Made by a program: the position numbers and the translations under genes. Positions 7,662-15,311 of a DNA stretch of 40,855 nt are shown one piece after another (position 1 is the first letter of the stretch; the number at the start of each line of letters is the position of its first letter). The stretch is from CAZYWA01 sp964650975 [NCBI: uncultured bacterium]. GTDB taxonomy: Bacteria > JADJOY01. The DNA lies in NCBI GenBank assembly GCA_964650975.1, contig CAZYWA010000008.1:1-40855 (forward strand), written 5' to 3'. The notes beneath the pieces were generated by a model, which worked only from the letters and a program-made list of their open reading frames with translations, was not told where the DNA came from and made no database searches.

Positions 7662-8675
7662 TCAGCGGGATTCGGACGGCGCGCCGGCTTTGAAGGCGCG
7701 GTCGTCGAAGTGAGTGAGCTCCTGCTCCCAGAAGCGCACGGTATCGTCGAGCTCGGCGAGCACCGCGCGCGCTGGCATGGCGGTGCCGAAGACCGACTCG
7801 ACCTTGGCGTCGGGGTTCCGCGACGCGATCTCGTCGTTGAAGCGGGCGCGGACCTGGCGGCTGCGCTGGATCTCGGCTCGGAGCGCCGAGTAGCGGGCTT
7901 TCCACCACGCCTCGGGGTGGCCGCCGTAGGAGCCGGGCTTGGGCGTGGGGTCGAGCGGCGAAAGGGTGAGCGTCTCGGCTCCCGCATCGAACGAGTAGTT
8001 GAACTGGCTCAGGAAGTCGACGCCCAAGAGACCCATCTCGCTCAGATGCGGATTGACGACCACCGCGAGGTCGTCGACCTTCGCTCCCGATGCATCGACC
8101 GAGCTGACGCGCACGATCGGGAAGAGCTCCACTCCCGACGCCGTCTGGAGCCCGGTGAGCCCGACCGGCCCGTGCGAGCCGAGCCTGAGCCGCTTCGCCG
8201 TGTCCACCGAGATGGTCGTGAGGCTCGCGCCGGTGTCGACGATCATCTTCTGCATCACGGAGCCGCCGAACGTGACCACGGTGACGACGTGATCGCTGGT
8301 GGCGTCGATCGAATGGATCACGATGGGAGCGCCGGGGGCCGCACCGTTGGTCGCCACAGGTTCCGCGGGGGTGGTCGCGGTCGTGGTGTTGGCGGAAGTC
8401 GCCGGCTTGGCGGTGGTCTGCGCGGGTTTCGGGTCTTCGACGTGACGCGCGTTGTTCCGGTATTTCTCGGGGATCTGGCTCTCGTCGGAGACGATGTGAA
8501 AGCGCCCGGTCTCGTCGCGATAGCCGAGCGTGCCGGCGATCGCGACGGTGACGGCGAGAGCGGCGCCGATCGTGGAAGCGAGAGCGATCGTGAACGCGCC
8601 GGCGAGGAACGCCACCGGCCTTCCCCAATCGTGTGCCGTCCGGCTTGCCTGCCGCGAGGCTGGCCTCGTCGTCAT
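7662..8675 (-). CDS. Membrane-anchored retropepsin-like aspartyl protease
   Basis: A 337-residue protein. An N-terminal hydrophobic anchor (PVAFLAGAFTIALASTIGAALAVTVAIAG, about residues 20-48) is followed by YRDETGRFHIV..SQIPEKYR, a short DUF4124-like motif, and a Thr/Ala/Pro linker. The catalytic part has FGGSVMQKMIVDTGASLTTIS, the DTGA active-site signature of clan AA retroviral-type proteases with the preceding beta hairpin, and GLLGVDFLSQF about 85 residues later, the typical hydrophobic-hydrophobic-Gly partner motif. A C-terminal helical tail of ~110 residues is rich in Arg and Glu. Only one DTGA is present, so it would act as a dimer. The ATG at 8675 is chosen because it directly precedes the basic end of the anchor; the frame stays open further upstream but overlaps the VapB operator. 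The catalytic part probably faces the periplasm. Confidence 0.82.
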   Translation of the reverse strand: MTTRPASRQASRTAHDWGRPVAFLAGAFTIALASTIGAALAVTVAIAGTLGYRDETGRFHIVSDESQIPEKYRNNARHVEDPKPAQTTAKPATSANTTTATTPAEPVATNGAAPGAPIVIHSIDATSDHVVTVVTFGGSVMQKMIVDTGASLTTISVDTAKRLRLGSHGPVGLTGLQTASGVELFPIVRVSSVDASGAKVDDLAVVVNPHLSEMGLLGVDFLSQFNYSFDAGAETLTLSPLDPTPKPGSYGGHPEAWWKARYSALRAEIQRSRQVRARFNDEIASRNPDAKVESVFGTAMPARAVLAELDDTVRFWEQELTHFDDRAFKAGAPSESR

Positions 8676-8851
8676 GTCAGGAAGGCCGAGCGAGAGGAGC
8701 GCAGGCGGGCTCTGCGCGCGGCGTTTCGAAGCGTGACCTCGCGCACCGGCGATCCTGCCATCGGCGGCGAGCACCCGCAACCGGGTCGTCGGCACTCCCA
8801 GATGCGGGTTGCGTCTTGGTTTGCCCACGTAGCGACGATGTAGCGCGCCGA

Positions 8852-8871
8852 CATGCATGTGCATGCATGTT
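8852..8871 (+). promoter_or_regulatory. Probable VapB operator (tandem CATGCATG palindromes)
   Basis: ACATGCATGT, a perfect 10-bp palindrome, is followed at once by GCATGCATGT. Two palindromic boxes about 12-30 bases before a ribbon-helix-helix antitoxin start fit autoregulation by the antitoxin or antitoxin-toxin complex. A TAGGCT lies six bases before the ATG and could be the -10 box of a leaderless transcript. Confidence 0.55.
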
Positions 8872-8882
8872 AGGCTCGACTC

Positions 8883-9122
8883 ATGCGAACCACCATCGAG
8901 ATCCGGAACGATCAGCGGGCCGAGTTGATGCGCCTGGCGGCCGAGCGCGGCGAGAAGGGCTTCTCGCGCATCGTGCAGCAGGCGCTCGAGCAGTACCTGG
9001 CTGGACATGCCGCCCGGCGGGATCGCGTGGCGGCGGCGCTCGGTTGCTTCGGGAGCTTGAGCGAACGAGAAGCTGGCGGCCTCAGAGAGGCGGCTCGAGC
9101 GGCACGCGAGTCCTGGCGATGA
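8883..9122 (+). CDS. vapB: VapB-type ribbon-helix-helix antitoxin
   Basis: A 79-residue protein starting RTTIEIRNDQRAELMRLAAERGEKGFSRIVQQALEQYL, a classic ribbon-helix-helix DNA-binding fold: a short beta strand (TIEI), helix, turn and helix. The Arg-rich C-terminal half would be the toxin-neutralising tail. The stop overlaps the toxin start (ATGA), as in most vapBC operons. It would bind the CATGCATG boxes just upstream and repress its own operon while sequestering the PIN toxin. There is no Shine-Dalgarno, and a TAGGCT box six bases upstream suggests a leaderless mRNA. Family assignment is solid; the exact antitoxin subclass is not. Confidence 0.85.
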   Translation: MRTTIEIRNDQRAELMRLAAERGEKGFSRIVQQALEQYLAGHAARRDRVAAALGCFGSLSEREAGGLREAARAARESWR

Positions 9123-9508
9123 TGATCGCCGACTCCGACGTGCTCATCGACTTCCTGCGCGGGAAGGGTGATGGCGCCGAACGAGTGCGGCTCGAGCTCG
9201 CCACCGGCCGGCTCGCAACGACGGTGCTCTCGGTCTACGAGCTGCTGGGCGGCGTGCGAACCAGCCGGGAAGAGCAGCGTGTCGCAACGCTGCTCGATGC
9301 GCTGACCGTCCTCCCGCTCGACGAGGCGGCCGCGCGAGAGGCCGCGTCCATCCGCAGGAGCCTCGAACGCCAGGGGCAGAAGCTCGCGACCGCCGACTCG
9401 CTCATCGCCGCGATCTGCGTCGTGAATCGCGGCGTCCTGCTGACCCGCAACCGCTCGCACTTCGAGCGAATCCCCAAGCTTACCCTGGGCACTCTCTCCG
9501 AGAGATGA
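9119..9508 (+). CDS. vapC: VapC-type PIN-domain ribonuclease toxin
   Basis: The 129-residue PIN domain has all expected acidic residues: DSDVLIDFL near the N terminus, TTVLSVYELLGG (Glu in the second motif), ATADSLIAAIC (third Asp) and a C-terminal RNRSHFERI. PIN toxins are Mg-dependent endoribonucleases that cleave tRNA or rRNA. ATG at 9119 overlaps the antitoxin stop by four bases. The frame is open upstream but that stretch is antisense or out-of-frame to the antitoxin. It appears intact. Chromosomal stabilisation or stress response are the usual proposals; nothing here distinguishes them. Confidence 0.9.
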   Translation: MMIADSDVLIDFLRGKGDGAERVRLELATGRLATTVLSVYELLGGVRTSREEQRVATLLDALTVLPLDEAAAREAASIRRSLERQGQKLATADSLIAAICVVNRGVLLTRNRSHFERIPKLTLGTLSER

Positions 9509-9577
9509 GAGGGATCTGAACCGCGCGGAGGGCCCCAGGTTGCGCCGAAGAATGTGGCACCGCTAGCCTCGGAGCCG

Positions 9578-10150
9578 ATGGATCCGCAAAGCGCACGACG
9601 CAAGGCTTGCTCGGCCGAGGAGTACCTGGCGATCGAGCGGCTGGCCGAGGAGCGCCATGAGCTGATCGCCGGGGAGATCCTGGCACGGCCCCGTGGCTCG
9701 CGGCGGCACGCGCTGATCGCCGCCAACCTCGTCGGTGGGCTGGGAAACCCGCTTCGCGACCGTCCGTGCCTGGTGGTGGGATCCCACATGCGGGTCGCCG
9801 CCGCCACCGTCGGCCTCTACACGTACCCGGATGTGGTGGTCGTGTGCGGCGGTGCGCAGTTCATCGACGAGGGTGAGGACACGCTGACCAATCCGGGCGT
9901 GATCGTGGAAGTGCTCTCGCCGACCACCGAAAGCTACGACCGCGGCAAGAAGTTCGAGCAGTACCGCGCGATCGCGTCGCTCACGGATTACGTGCTCGTC
10001 TCGCAGGAGGCACTGTTGGTCGAGCATTTCGTGCGGCAACCGGGCGGCGCCTGGCTGCTCACCGAGCACCGCGCCGGCGACCGCCTCACGTTCGACTCGC
10101 TCGGCTGCTCGATCCCGCTCGCCGAGATCTACCTCAAAGTACTCGCGTAG
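9578..10150 (+). CDS. Uma2-family (DUF820) PD-(D/E)xK nuclease-like protein
   Basis: A 190-residue protein with the order typical of Uma2/DUF820: CSAEEYLAIERLAEERHELIAGEI, then HALIAANL, LYTYPDVVVVCG (first Asp), NPGVIVEVLSPTTESYDRGKKFEQYRAI (Glu and the Lys of the ExK pair) and TDYVLVSQE. These residues form a restriction-endonuclease-like site. The ATG at 9578 has GGAG just upstream; a GTG eight codons earlier is less likely. These genes are numerous in cyanobacteria and soil bacteria and their cellular role is unsettled. It follows the VapBC pair by 69 bases and converges on sdhB. Confidence 0.85.
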   Translation: MDPQSARRKACSAEEYLAIERLAEERHELIAGEILARPRGSRRHALIAANLVGGLGNPLRDRPCLVVGSHMRVAAATVGLYTYPDVVVVCGGAQFIDEGEDTLTNPGVIVEVLSPTTESYDRGKKFEQYRAIASLTDYVLVSQEALLVEHFVRQPGGAWLLTEHRAGDRLTFDSLGCSIPLAEIYLKVLA

Positions 10151-10155
10151 GGTCG

Positions 10156-10182
10156 CGCCGCGCATCGCGCTTGCGCACGGCG
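10156..10182. terminator. Hairpin between convergent genes
   Basis: CGCCG-CGCA-TCGCGCT-TGCG-CA-CGGCG forms a GC-rich stem in the 38-bp gap between the stops of the Uma2 gene and sdhB. There is no T-run, so if it terminates it does so without the canonical tail, possibly for both directions. Confidence 0.35.
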
Positions 10183-10188
10183 TGAGAC

Positions 10189-10965
10189 TCAGCCGTCGCC
10201 GGCCGCGGCCTTCTTCGGTTCCCAGTTCGCGACGGTGGCGGTCAGGTAGTCGCGGTTCAAGCGCGCGATGAAGTCGATCGAGATGTTCTTGGGGCAGGCG
10301 GCTTCGCACTCGCGGTGGTTGGTGCAGGAACCGAAGGCTTCGGCTTCCATCTGCGCGACCATCTTGAGCACGCGGTCGTAGCGCTCGGGCTGGCCTTGCG
10401 GCAGCAAGCCGAGGTGCGAAACCTTGGCACTCACGAAAAGCTGCGCCGCGGCGTTGGGGCACGCGGCCACGCACGCTCCGCAGCCGATGCACTGGGCGGC
10501 GTCCATCGCGAGGTCGGAGTATTTCTTGGGGATGAGTGTCGAGTTCGCGTCCACGGCGGAGCCGGTGGGGGCGGTGATGAAGCCGCCTTGCTGGATGATG
10601 CGGTCGAAGGCGCTGCGGTCGACCACCAGGTCCTTGATGACCGGAAATGCTTTCGCGCGCCACGGCTCGAGGGTGAGCTCGTCGCCGTCCTGGAAGCTCC
10701 GCATGTGGAGCTGGCAGACGGTCGTGCCCTTGTCGGGGCCGTGGGCGTCGCCGTTGATGACGAAGCCGCACGAGCCGCAGATGCCTTCGCGGCAGTCGTG
10801 ATCGAACGCGATCGGCTCCTGGCCGCGGCCCTGGAGCTGCTCGTTCAGCACGTCGAGCATCTCGAGGAACGACATGTTGGGGCTCACGTCGTCGACGTCG
10901 TACTTCACCAGCTGGCCCGGCTGATCGGCGCCGGGCTGGCGCCACACGTGGAGGGTCAGCTTCAT
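10189..10965 (-). CDS. sdhB: Succinate dehydrogenase/fumarate reductase iron-sulfur subunit
   Basis: The 258-residue protein carries electrons from the flavin to quinone. The N-terminal plant-ferredoxin-type domain has [10 protein letters not shown] and a further Cys in TTVCQLH for the [2Fe-2S] cluster. The C-terminal domain has [15 protein letters not shown] and [15 protein letters not shown] for the [4Fe-4S] and [3Fe-4S] clusters. The GSCG spacing and overall length resemble the SdhB paired with a single five-helix SdhC rather than the E. coli SdhCD type. ATG at 10965 overlaps the sdhA stop (ATGA), so the two are translationally coupled. It is the last gene of sdhCAB. Confidence 0.95.
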   Translation of the reverse strand: MKLTLHVWRQPGADQPGQLVKYDVDDVSPNMSFLEMLDVLNEQLQGRGQEPIAFDHDCREGICGSCGFVINGDAHGPDKGTTVCQLHMRSFQDGDELTLEPWRAKAFPVIKDLVVDRSAFDRIIQQGGFITAPTGSAVDANSTLIPKKYSDLAMDAAQCIGCGACVAACPNAAAQLFVSAKVSHLGLLPQGQPERYDRVLKMVAQMEAEAFGSCTNHRECEAACPKNISIDFIARLNRDYLTATVANWEPKKAAAGDG

Positions 10966-12875
10966 TTGTAGCTCCGCTGGCTCGGATGGACGTGCTCGAA
11001 CTCGAGCGGCTCGGTGTTGCGGATCGGCTCTCTGCCCGGTCCGGCGTATTCCCAGACGGCGGCGTGGCTGAAGTGCTCGTCGTCGCGCTTCGCTTCGCCG
11101 TCCTCGGTCTGGTACTCCTCGCGGAAGTGGCCGCCGCACGATTCCTGGCGGACCAGCGCGTCGCGCACCAGGAGCTCGCCCAGCTCCAGGAAATCGGCCA
11201 CGCGCCCGGCTTTCTCGAGGCTCTGGTTCAAGGTCTCGTTCGCGCCGAGCACCTTCACGTTCGACCAGAATTCCTCGCGCAACGCCGGAATCTTGGTCAT
11301 GGCCTCGCTCAGGCCTTTCTCGTTCCGGGCCATGCCGCAGTCCTCCCAGAGGATGTGGCCGAGCTCGCGGTGGAACGAGTCGACGGTGCGCTTCCCCTGG
11401 ATCGAGAGCAGCTTCTTGGTCTGCTCGGCGACGCTCTTCTCCGCGGCGGCGCACTCGCTGTGCTCCGGCAAGAGCTTGTCGAGCTTGTGGTTGGTGAAGT
11501 AGTTGCCGATCGTGTACGGAAGCACGAAGTAGCCGTCGCCGAGACCTTGCATGAGCGCCGAGGCGCCGAGCCGGTTCGCGCCGTGATCGGAAAAATTGGC
11601 CTCGCCGATCACGAAGAGGCCCGGGATGGTGCTTTGCAGGTTGTAGTCCACCCACAGGCCGCCCATCGTGTAGTGGATGGCGGGGTAGATGCGCATCGGC
11701 ACCTTGTAAGGATTTTCGCCGGTGATTTTCTGGTACATCTGGAAAAGGTTGCCGTAACGCTCGGCGACACCCTGCTCGCCGAGCCGCGCCACCGCGTCGC
11801 GGAAATCCAGGTAGACGCCGCGCTGGGTCTCGCCGACGCCGCGTCCTTCGTCGCACGAGGCCTTGGCGGCGCGCGACGCGACGTCGCGCGGCACCAGGTT
11901 GCCGAAGCTCGGGTAGCGCCGCTCGAGGTAGTAGTCGCGCTCGCTGTCGGGGATCTGGTCGGGCGGGCGCGGATCGCACTTTTTCACGGGCACCCAGATG
12001 CGGCCGTCGTTTCGCAGCGACTCGCTCATCAGCGTGAGCTTCGACTGGTGCTCGCCGCTCACCGGGATGCAGGTGGGGTGGATCTGCGTGAAGCACGGGT
12101 TCGCGAAGCCGGCGCCGCGCTTGTAGGCGCGCCAGATCGCGGTGCAGTTCGAGCCCTTGGCGTTGGTCGAGAGGTAGAAAACGTTTCCGTAGCCGCCGGT
12201 GCCGAGCACCACGGCGTCGGCCACGAAGGTCTGGATTTTTCCGGTCACCAGGTCACGAGTCACGATGCCGCGGGCACGGCCGTCGATCACCACCAGGTCG
12301 AGCATCTCGGTGCGCGGAAACATGCGTACCGTGCCCAGGCCGATCTGGCGCTCGAGCGCTTGATAGGCGCCGAGCAGCAATTGCTGCCCGGTCTGGCCGC
12401 GAGCGTAAAAGGTTCGCGAGACCTGCGCGCCGCCGAACGAGCGGTTGGCGAGCTGCCCGCCGTACTCGCGCGCGAAGGGCACGCCTTGCGCGGCGCACTG
12501 ATCGATGATGTTCACGCTGATCTGCGCCAGGCGGTAAACGTTCGCCTCGCGGGCGCGGAAATCGCCGCCCTTCACCGTGTCGTAGAAGAGCCGGTAGATC
12601 GAATCGCCGTCGTTCCGGTAGTTCTTGGCGGCGTTGATGCCGCCCTGGGCCGCGATCGAATGCGCGCGACGCGGGCTGTCCTGGTAGCAAAAGCAATCGA
12701 CCTGGTAGCCCAGCTCGGCGAGCGACGCGGCCGCCGAAGCGCCCGCGAGGCCCGATCCCACCATGATGACGCGGTACTTCCGCTTGTTGGCGGGATTGAC
12801 GAGCTTGAGCTCGAAGCGATGCCGATCCCACTTCTCCTGGATCGGACCCGCCGGAATCTTGGCGTCGAGCTGCAT
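10962..12875 (-). CDS. sdhA: Succinate dehydrogenase/fumarate reductase flavoprotein subunit
   Basis: A 637-residue FAD protein. [21 protein letters not shown] is the dinucleotide-binding fold. [15 protein letters not shown] carries the His that binds FAD covalently in this family. TQIHPTCIP and [21 protein letters not shown] line the dicarboxylate site. ATG at 12875 follows GGAGGAGC, an excellent ribosome site; the longer open frame upstream lies in the repeat-filled gap and is rejected. The length matches the ~640-residue SdhA that pairs with one five-helix cytochrome subunit (Bacteroidetes, delta/epsilon and similar groups). The 213-bp gap to sdhC is long for an operon and holds two strong hairpins, so sdhAB may be made at a different level from sdhC. 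Confidence 0.95.
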   Translation of the reverse strand: MQLDAKIPAGPIQEKWDRHRFELKLVNPANKRKYRVIMVGSGLAGASAAASLAELGYQVDCFCYQDSPRRAHSIAAQGGINAAKNYRNDGDSIYRLFYDTVKGGDFRAREANVYRLAQISVNIIDQCAAQGVPFAREYGGQLANRSFGGAQVSRTFYARGQTGQQLLLGAYQALERQIGLGTVRMFPRTEMLDLVVIDGRARGIVTRDLVTGKIQTFVADAVVLGTGGYGNVFYLSTNAKGSNCTAIWRAYKRGAGFANPCFTQIHPTCIPVSGEHQSKLTLMSESLRNDGRIWVPVKKCDPRPPDQIPDSERDYYLERRYPSFGNLVPRDVASRAAKASCDEGRGVGETQRGVYLDFRDAVARLGEQGVAERYGNLFQMYQKITGENPYKVPMRIYPAIHYTMGGLWVDYNLQSTIPGLFVIGEANFSDHGANRLGASALMQGLGDGYFVLPYTIGNYFTNHKLDKLLPEHSECAAAEKSVAEQTKKLLSIQGKRTVDSFHRELGHILWEDCGMARNEKGLSEAMTKIPALREEFWSNVKVLGANETLNQSLEKAGRVADFLELGELLVRDALVRQESCGGHFREEYQTEDGEAKRDDEHFSHAAVWEYAGPGREPIRNTEPLEFEHVHPSQRSYK

Positions 12876-12950
12876 GGTCGAAGCTCCTCCGCGCGTCTCG
12901 ATCAAAGACTGGTCCAAAACGTCCGAATAAACCCTCGCCGGCAGGCGAGG

Positions 12951-13040
12951 CGGCGAGCCATGCGAGCCGGCTTGGGGGTGAGGCCCCGGAAAAACCGCGC
13001 TTTTTCCGGGGCGGGGGGCTGGAACAGACCCCCGAGGGAA
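12951..13040 (+). repeat. Family B double-hairpin repeat, copy B1 (between sdhC and sdhA)
   Basis: Read on the plus strand: GCGAGCC, TTGGGGGTG, then GCCCCGGAAAAA-ccgcgc-TTTTTCCGGGGC (12-bp stem), then GGGGGCTGGAACAGACCCCC (second stem). It aligns along its length with the minus-strand copy at 27716-27803. It starts about 50 bases after the sdhC stop and ends about 75 bases before the sdhA start. It is antisense to the sdh transcript, the same relation to neighbouring genes as in the other three copies. Confidence 0.8.
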
Positions 13041-13045
13041 CATGT

Positions 13046-13092
13046 CTGAGTCGGTTGAGAGACGAGCATTGCGAGTTTCTCGACCGACTCAG
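13046..13092 (-). terminator. Long stem-loop overlapping the sdhC stop
   Basis: CTGAGTCGGTTGAGA (13046-13060) pairs with TCTCGACCGACTCAG (13078-13092), with 14 of 15 positions matching and a 17-base loop. The stem includes the sdhC stop codon at 13089-13091. No T-run follows, so it may be an attenuator, a processing site or a 3'-end stabiliser rather than a simple intrinsic terminator. Confidence 0.55.
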
Positions 13093-13769
13093 TGGATGAT
13101 GCCGAGGGCGACGCCGATCGGTACCGCAAGGAAGCCCAGCACCAGAAGCGCCGAGGCGACGGCCGCGAAGCCGCCTCGGTACGCATTCCACTTCGGGTGG
13201 TTCAAGCCGAGCGTCTGAAACAAGCTCCACAGTCCGTGAAAGAGGTGGGCGCCGAGCGCTGCCATCGCCGCGACGTAAACACCCACGACCACGAGGTGTC
13301 CGTGAAAGCCGTTGACGACGTTCGCGTAGACGTCCCCGGGCCGGAAATTCGGATGCGCCTGCCCGGTGGTGAAGTGCAGGATGTGGAACACCACGAACAC
13401 CAGGAGCAGCGGCCCGGTCACGATCATGGTCCGCGACACGCCGCTGGTCTCGGGCGTCTTGCGATACGCGTAGCCCACCGGCCGAGCCTCGCGATTGCGC
13501 ACCGTGAGGGACACCGTCGCCGCCACGTGCACGCCGAGCGCGCCGAGCAGCACCAGCCGCGCGATCCAGAGCAGCTGCCCACGGTCGAAGATCGGCATGC
13601 CCATCTCGCGGAGATGCTCCGCGTATTGATTGAGCTTCTGCGATCCCTGCAGGGCCTTCAGGTTCCCGCCCATATGACCGATCAGAAACCCGAACAAAAT
13701 CAGCCCAGTGACCGCCATCGCGGCTTTCTGGATCAGGGTGGATGAGAGAGCTGAGCGCGCCGGGCTCAT
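13089..13769 (-). CDS. sdhC: Succinate dehydrogenase/fumarate reductase cytochrome b subunit
   Basis: A 226-residue membrane protein with five hydrophobic segments: KAAMAVTGLILFGFLIGHMGGN, LLWIARLVLLGALGVHVAATV, MIVTGPLLLVFVVFHILHF, GVYVAAMAALGAHLFHGLWSLF and AVASALLVLGFLAVPIGVALG. His residues in helices 1-4 (GHMGGN, GVHVAA, FHILHF, HLFHG) are placed as haem ligands of the dihaem b558-type anchor. It replaces separate SdhC and SdhD. ATG at 13769 has AGGAGAGGA upstream. It is first in sdhCAB and lies 96 bases after the anti-sigma gene, with a palindrome in that gap that may mark its promoter. Confidence 0.92.
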   Translation of the reverse strand: MSPARSALSSTLIQKAAMAVTGLILFGFLIGHMGGNLKALQGSQKLNQYAEHLREMGMPIFDRGQLLWIARLVLLGALGVHVAATVSLTVRNREARPVGYAYRKTPETSGVSRTMIVTGPLLLVFVVFHILHFTTGQAHPNFRPGDVYANVVNGFHGHLVVVGVYVAAMAALGAHLFHGLWSLFQTLGLNHPKWNAYRGGFAAVASALLVLGFLAVPIGVALGIIH

Positions 13770-13815
13770 GGTCAGTGTCCTCTCCTGGAAGCTCGCTCCC
13801 GTCGAGAGTCGCAAC

Positions 13816-13832
13816 GTGTATACAGCATACAC
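13816..13832 (-). promoter_or_regulatory. Palindrome in the sdhC promoter region
   Basis: GTGTAT-ACAGC-ATACAC is a 6-bp perfect inverted repeat in an AT-rich spot 47-63 bases before the sdhC ATG. On the minus strand it contains TATGCT and TATACA, either of which could be a -10 box, so an operator overlapping the sdh promoter is a reasonable reading. I find no convincing -35. Confidence 0.4.
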
Positions 13833-13865
13833 TCCTGATCGCTGCGATTGGAGGTGACGAACCGG

Positions 13866-14174
13866 TTACTCGGAAGCCGGCTCGGGAGGCGGTGAGCCGC
13901 CCGAGCTTCTACCCGAGCCACCCGCCGCTTTCCAGCTCCGAAATCGCTTCTTGAGCTCGGCTCGAACCTCGTCGGACATGGGCGCCGGCTCGAGACGGCC
14001 GAGCGAGGCGCGCGTCTTCTCCATCTGCGCCAGATACTCACGGCACGGGCCGCAGAGGCCGAGATGGAACTGGAAGCGGATCGCCTCCCACAAGGACAGC
14101 CGGTGCTCCATGTAGTCGGTGACCAGCCCGGTGAGCTGATCGCACGTCATCATCGGATGGCGTTCTTCGCTCAT
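13866..14174 (-). CDS. Zinc-finger (ZAS-type) anti-sigma factor
   Basis: A 102-residue soluble protein. MTCDQLTGLVTDYMEHRLS and FHLGLCGPCREYLAQM give the C...HxxxCxxC zinc site of the zf-HC2/ZAS anti-sigma fold in the first ~50 residues. A charged C-terminal part ends in a Pro/Ser/Gly tail. There is no membrane segment, so it probably senses a cytoplasmic signal; zinc-thiolate members often respond to redox. ATG at 14174 overlaps the sigma gene's stop (ATGA), the usual arrangement for an ECF sigma and its cognate anti-sigma. Confidence 0.85.
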   Translation of the reverse strand: MSEERHPMMTCDQLTGLVTDYMEHRLSLWEAIRFQFHLGLCGPCREYLAQMEKTRASLGRLEPAPMSDEVRAELKKRFRSWKAAGGSGRSSGGSPPPEPASE

Positions 14175-14935
14175 CGCGTGGTCTTCGCGGCCTGGGAGCG
14201 AGAAGGCCCGTCGCCCTCGTCGAGGTGCGCTTCGAGCGCGCGCCTGACGCGCGAGCGCCCGCGATGCAGCAGCACCCGCTGGTTCACCTCGCTGAGGCCG
14301 AGCGATGCGCACACCTCCTCGGAGGTCCAGCCTTCCACGTCGCGCAGCGTGACCACGGCGCGCTGCACCTCGGGCAGCCGCTCGAGCTCGGCGCGCACGA
14401 AGGCCATGGTCTCGCTTGCGGTGAGCTGGGCCTCGGCCGAGCTTCCGCGCCACGAGCGCGGCGGATCCTTCCAGTGTCCGGCGATCTGCAGGCGCAGGAA
14501 ATCGTGATCGGCGTGAAACCGCTCCGGCTCGACCGACGCCTGCTGCTCGCCGATCTCCCGCTCGGCCGCCTCCGCGAGACTCGAGAATGGCACCGATCGC
14601 GCTTCGCGCACCGCGCGAGTCTTCGCTTGATTGGTGAGGATCCGCGAGATCCAGGTCTTGAGCGACGCGCGGCCTTCGAAGCGCTTCAGTCCTTCGAGCA
14701 CCGCCACCCAGGTGTCCTGGACCACCTCCTCGGCCAGGTCGCGGCGGCGCACGAAGAGCATCGCCAGGCGAATCAAGCCTTCGTGAAGCTCCTCCACCAA
14801 CTCGAGGAACGTGGCCTCGTCTCCGGCCAGAATCCGCGCGACCCGCTCGGCGTCACGCGACGAAGGCGCCGCGGCGTGCGACGCCGCGGGAACGTCGAGC
14901 ACCACGGGAACCGACGGTTCGAGGATTTCGGTCAC
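14171..14935 (-). CDS. ECF-family RNA polymerase sigma factor
   Basis: A 254-residue protein. After a ~35-residue extension, region 2 (about 40-110) reads FLELVEELHEGLIRLAMLFV...AEEVVQDTWVAVLEGLKRFEGRASLKTWISRILTNQAK, with the expected LAEEVVQDTW. Region 4 (about 180-240) has LPEVQRAVVTLRDVEGWTSEEVCASLGLSEVNQRVLLHRGRSRVRRAL, a helix-turn-helix for -35 binding. The linker between them is long. The start is GTG at 14935, close behind a TACTATAGG stretch that could be a -10 box. It is coupled to the downstream anti-sigma gene; the next genes on the same strand are sdhCAB, so this regulon may include respiratory genes, which I only infer from position. Confidence 0.9.
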   Translation of the reverse strand: MTEILEPSVPVVLDVPAASHAAAPSSRDAERVARILAGDEATFLELVEELHEGLIRLAMLFVRRRDLAEEVVQDTWVAVLEGLKRFEGRASLKTWISRILTNQAKTRAVREARSVPFSSLAEAAEREIGEQQASVEPERFHADHDFLRLQIAGHWKDPPRSWRGSSAEAQLTASETMAFVRAELERLPEVQRAVVTLRDVEGWTSEEVCASLGLSEVNQRVLLHRGRSRVRRALEAHLDEGDGPSRSQAAKTTR

Positions 14936-15005
14936 GGCGCCCCTATAGTAAGCCGGTTAGCTTGATCTGGGCGCGGCTCTACCCTCGATGTCAGGAGAAG
15001 CTTCG

Positions 15006-15311
15006 ATGACGTTCGTGGTCACCGGGAACTGCGAGGACTGCCGGTTCACCGATTGCGTCGCGGTTTGTCCCGTGGATTGCTTTCACGCCGACGACCGAAT
15101 GCTCTACATCGATCCCGAGGAGTGCATCGACTGCGGTGCGTGCGTTCCCGAGTGCCCGGTGAACGCGATCTTCGCCGACGACGAGGTGCCCGCGGCCGAG
15201 AAACCGTGGATCGCGATCAACGCGGAGCGGGCCGCCGGATTGCCGGTCATCAACGACAAGGTGGCCGCGCTGCCGGGCGCGGAGGAGAAGCGTCGCCGGC
15301 TGGGGCTCTGA
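15006..15311 (+). CDS. fdxA: Ferredoxin with two iron-sulfur clusters (7Fe/FdxA type)
   Basis: A 101-residue protein. The N-terminal half has CEDCRFTDCVAVCPVDCF and the second CIDCGACVPECPVNAIF, the two Cys sets of [3Fe-4S]/[4Fe-4S] ferredoxins. A conserved ~45-residue C-terminal extension (KPWIAINAERAAGLPVI) matches the FdxA/FdI type. ATG at 15006 is preferred over one at 14988 because AGGAGA lies eight bases upstream of it. Its stop overlaps the next ATG (TGATG), so it is coupled to the NDH-2 fusion and may exchange electrons in the same respiratory setting. Confidence 0.93.
   Translation: MTFVVTGNCEDCRFTDCVAVCPVDCFHADDRMLYIDPEECIDCGACVPECPVNAIFADDEVPAAEKPWIAINAERAAGLPVINDKVAALPGAEEKRRRLGL

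Noticed and set aside
10986-13049. Long plus-strand open frame opposite sdhA
   Set aside because: Antisense shadow of a certain gene; no recognisable protein features.
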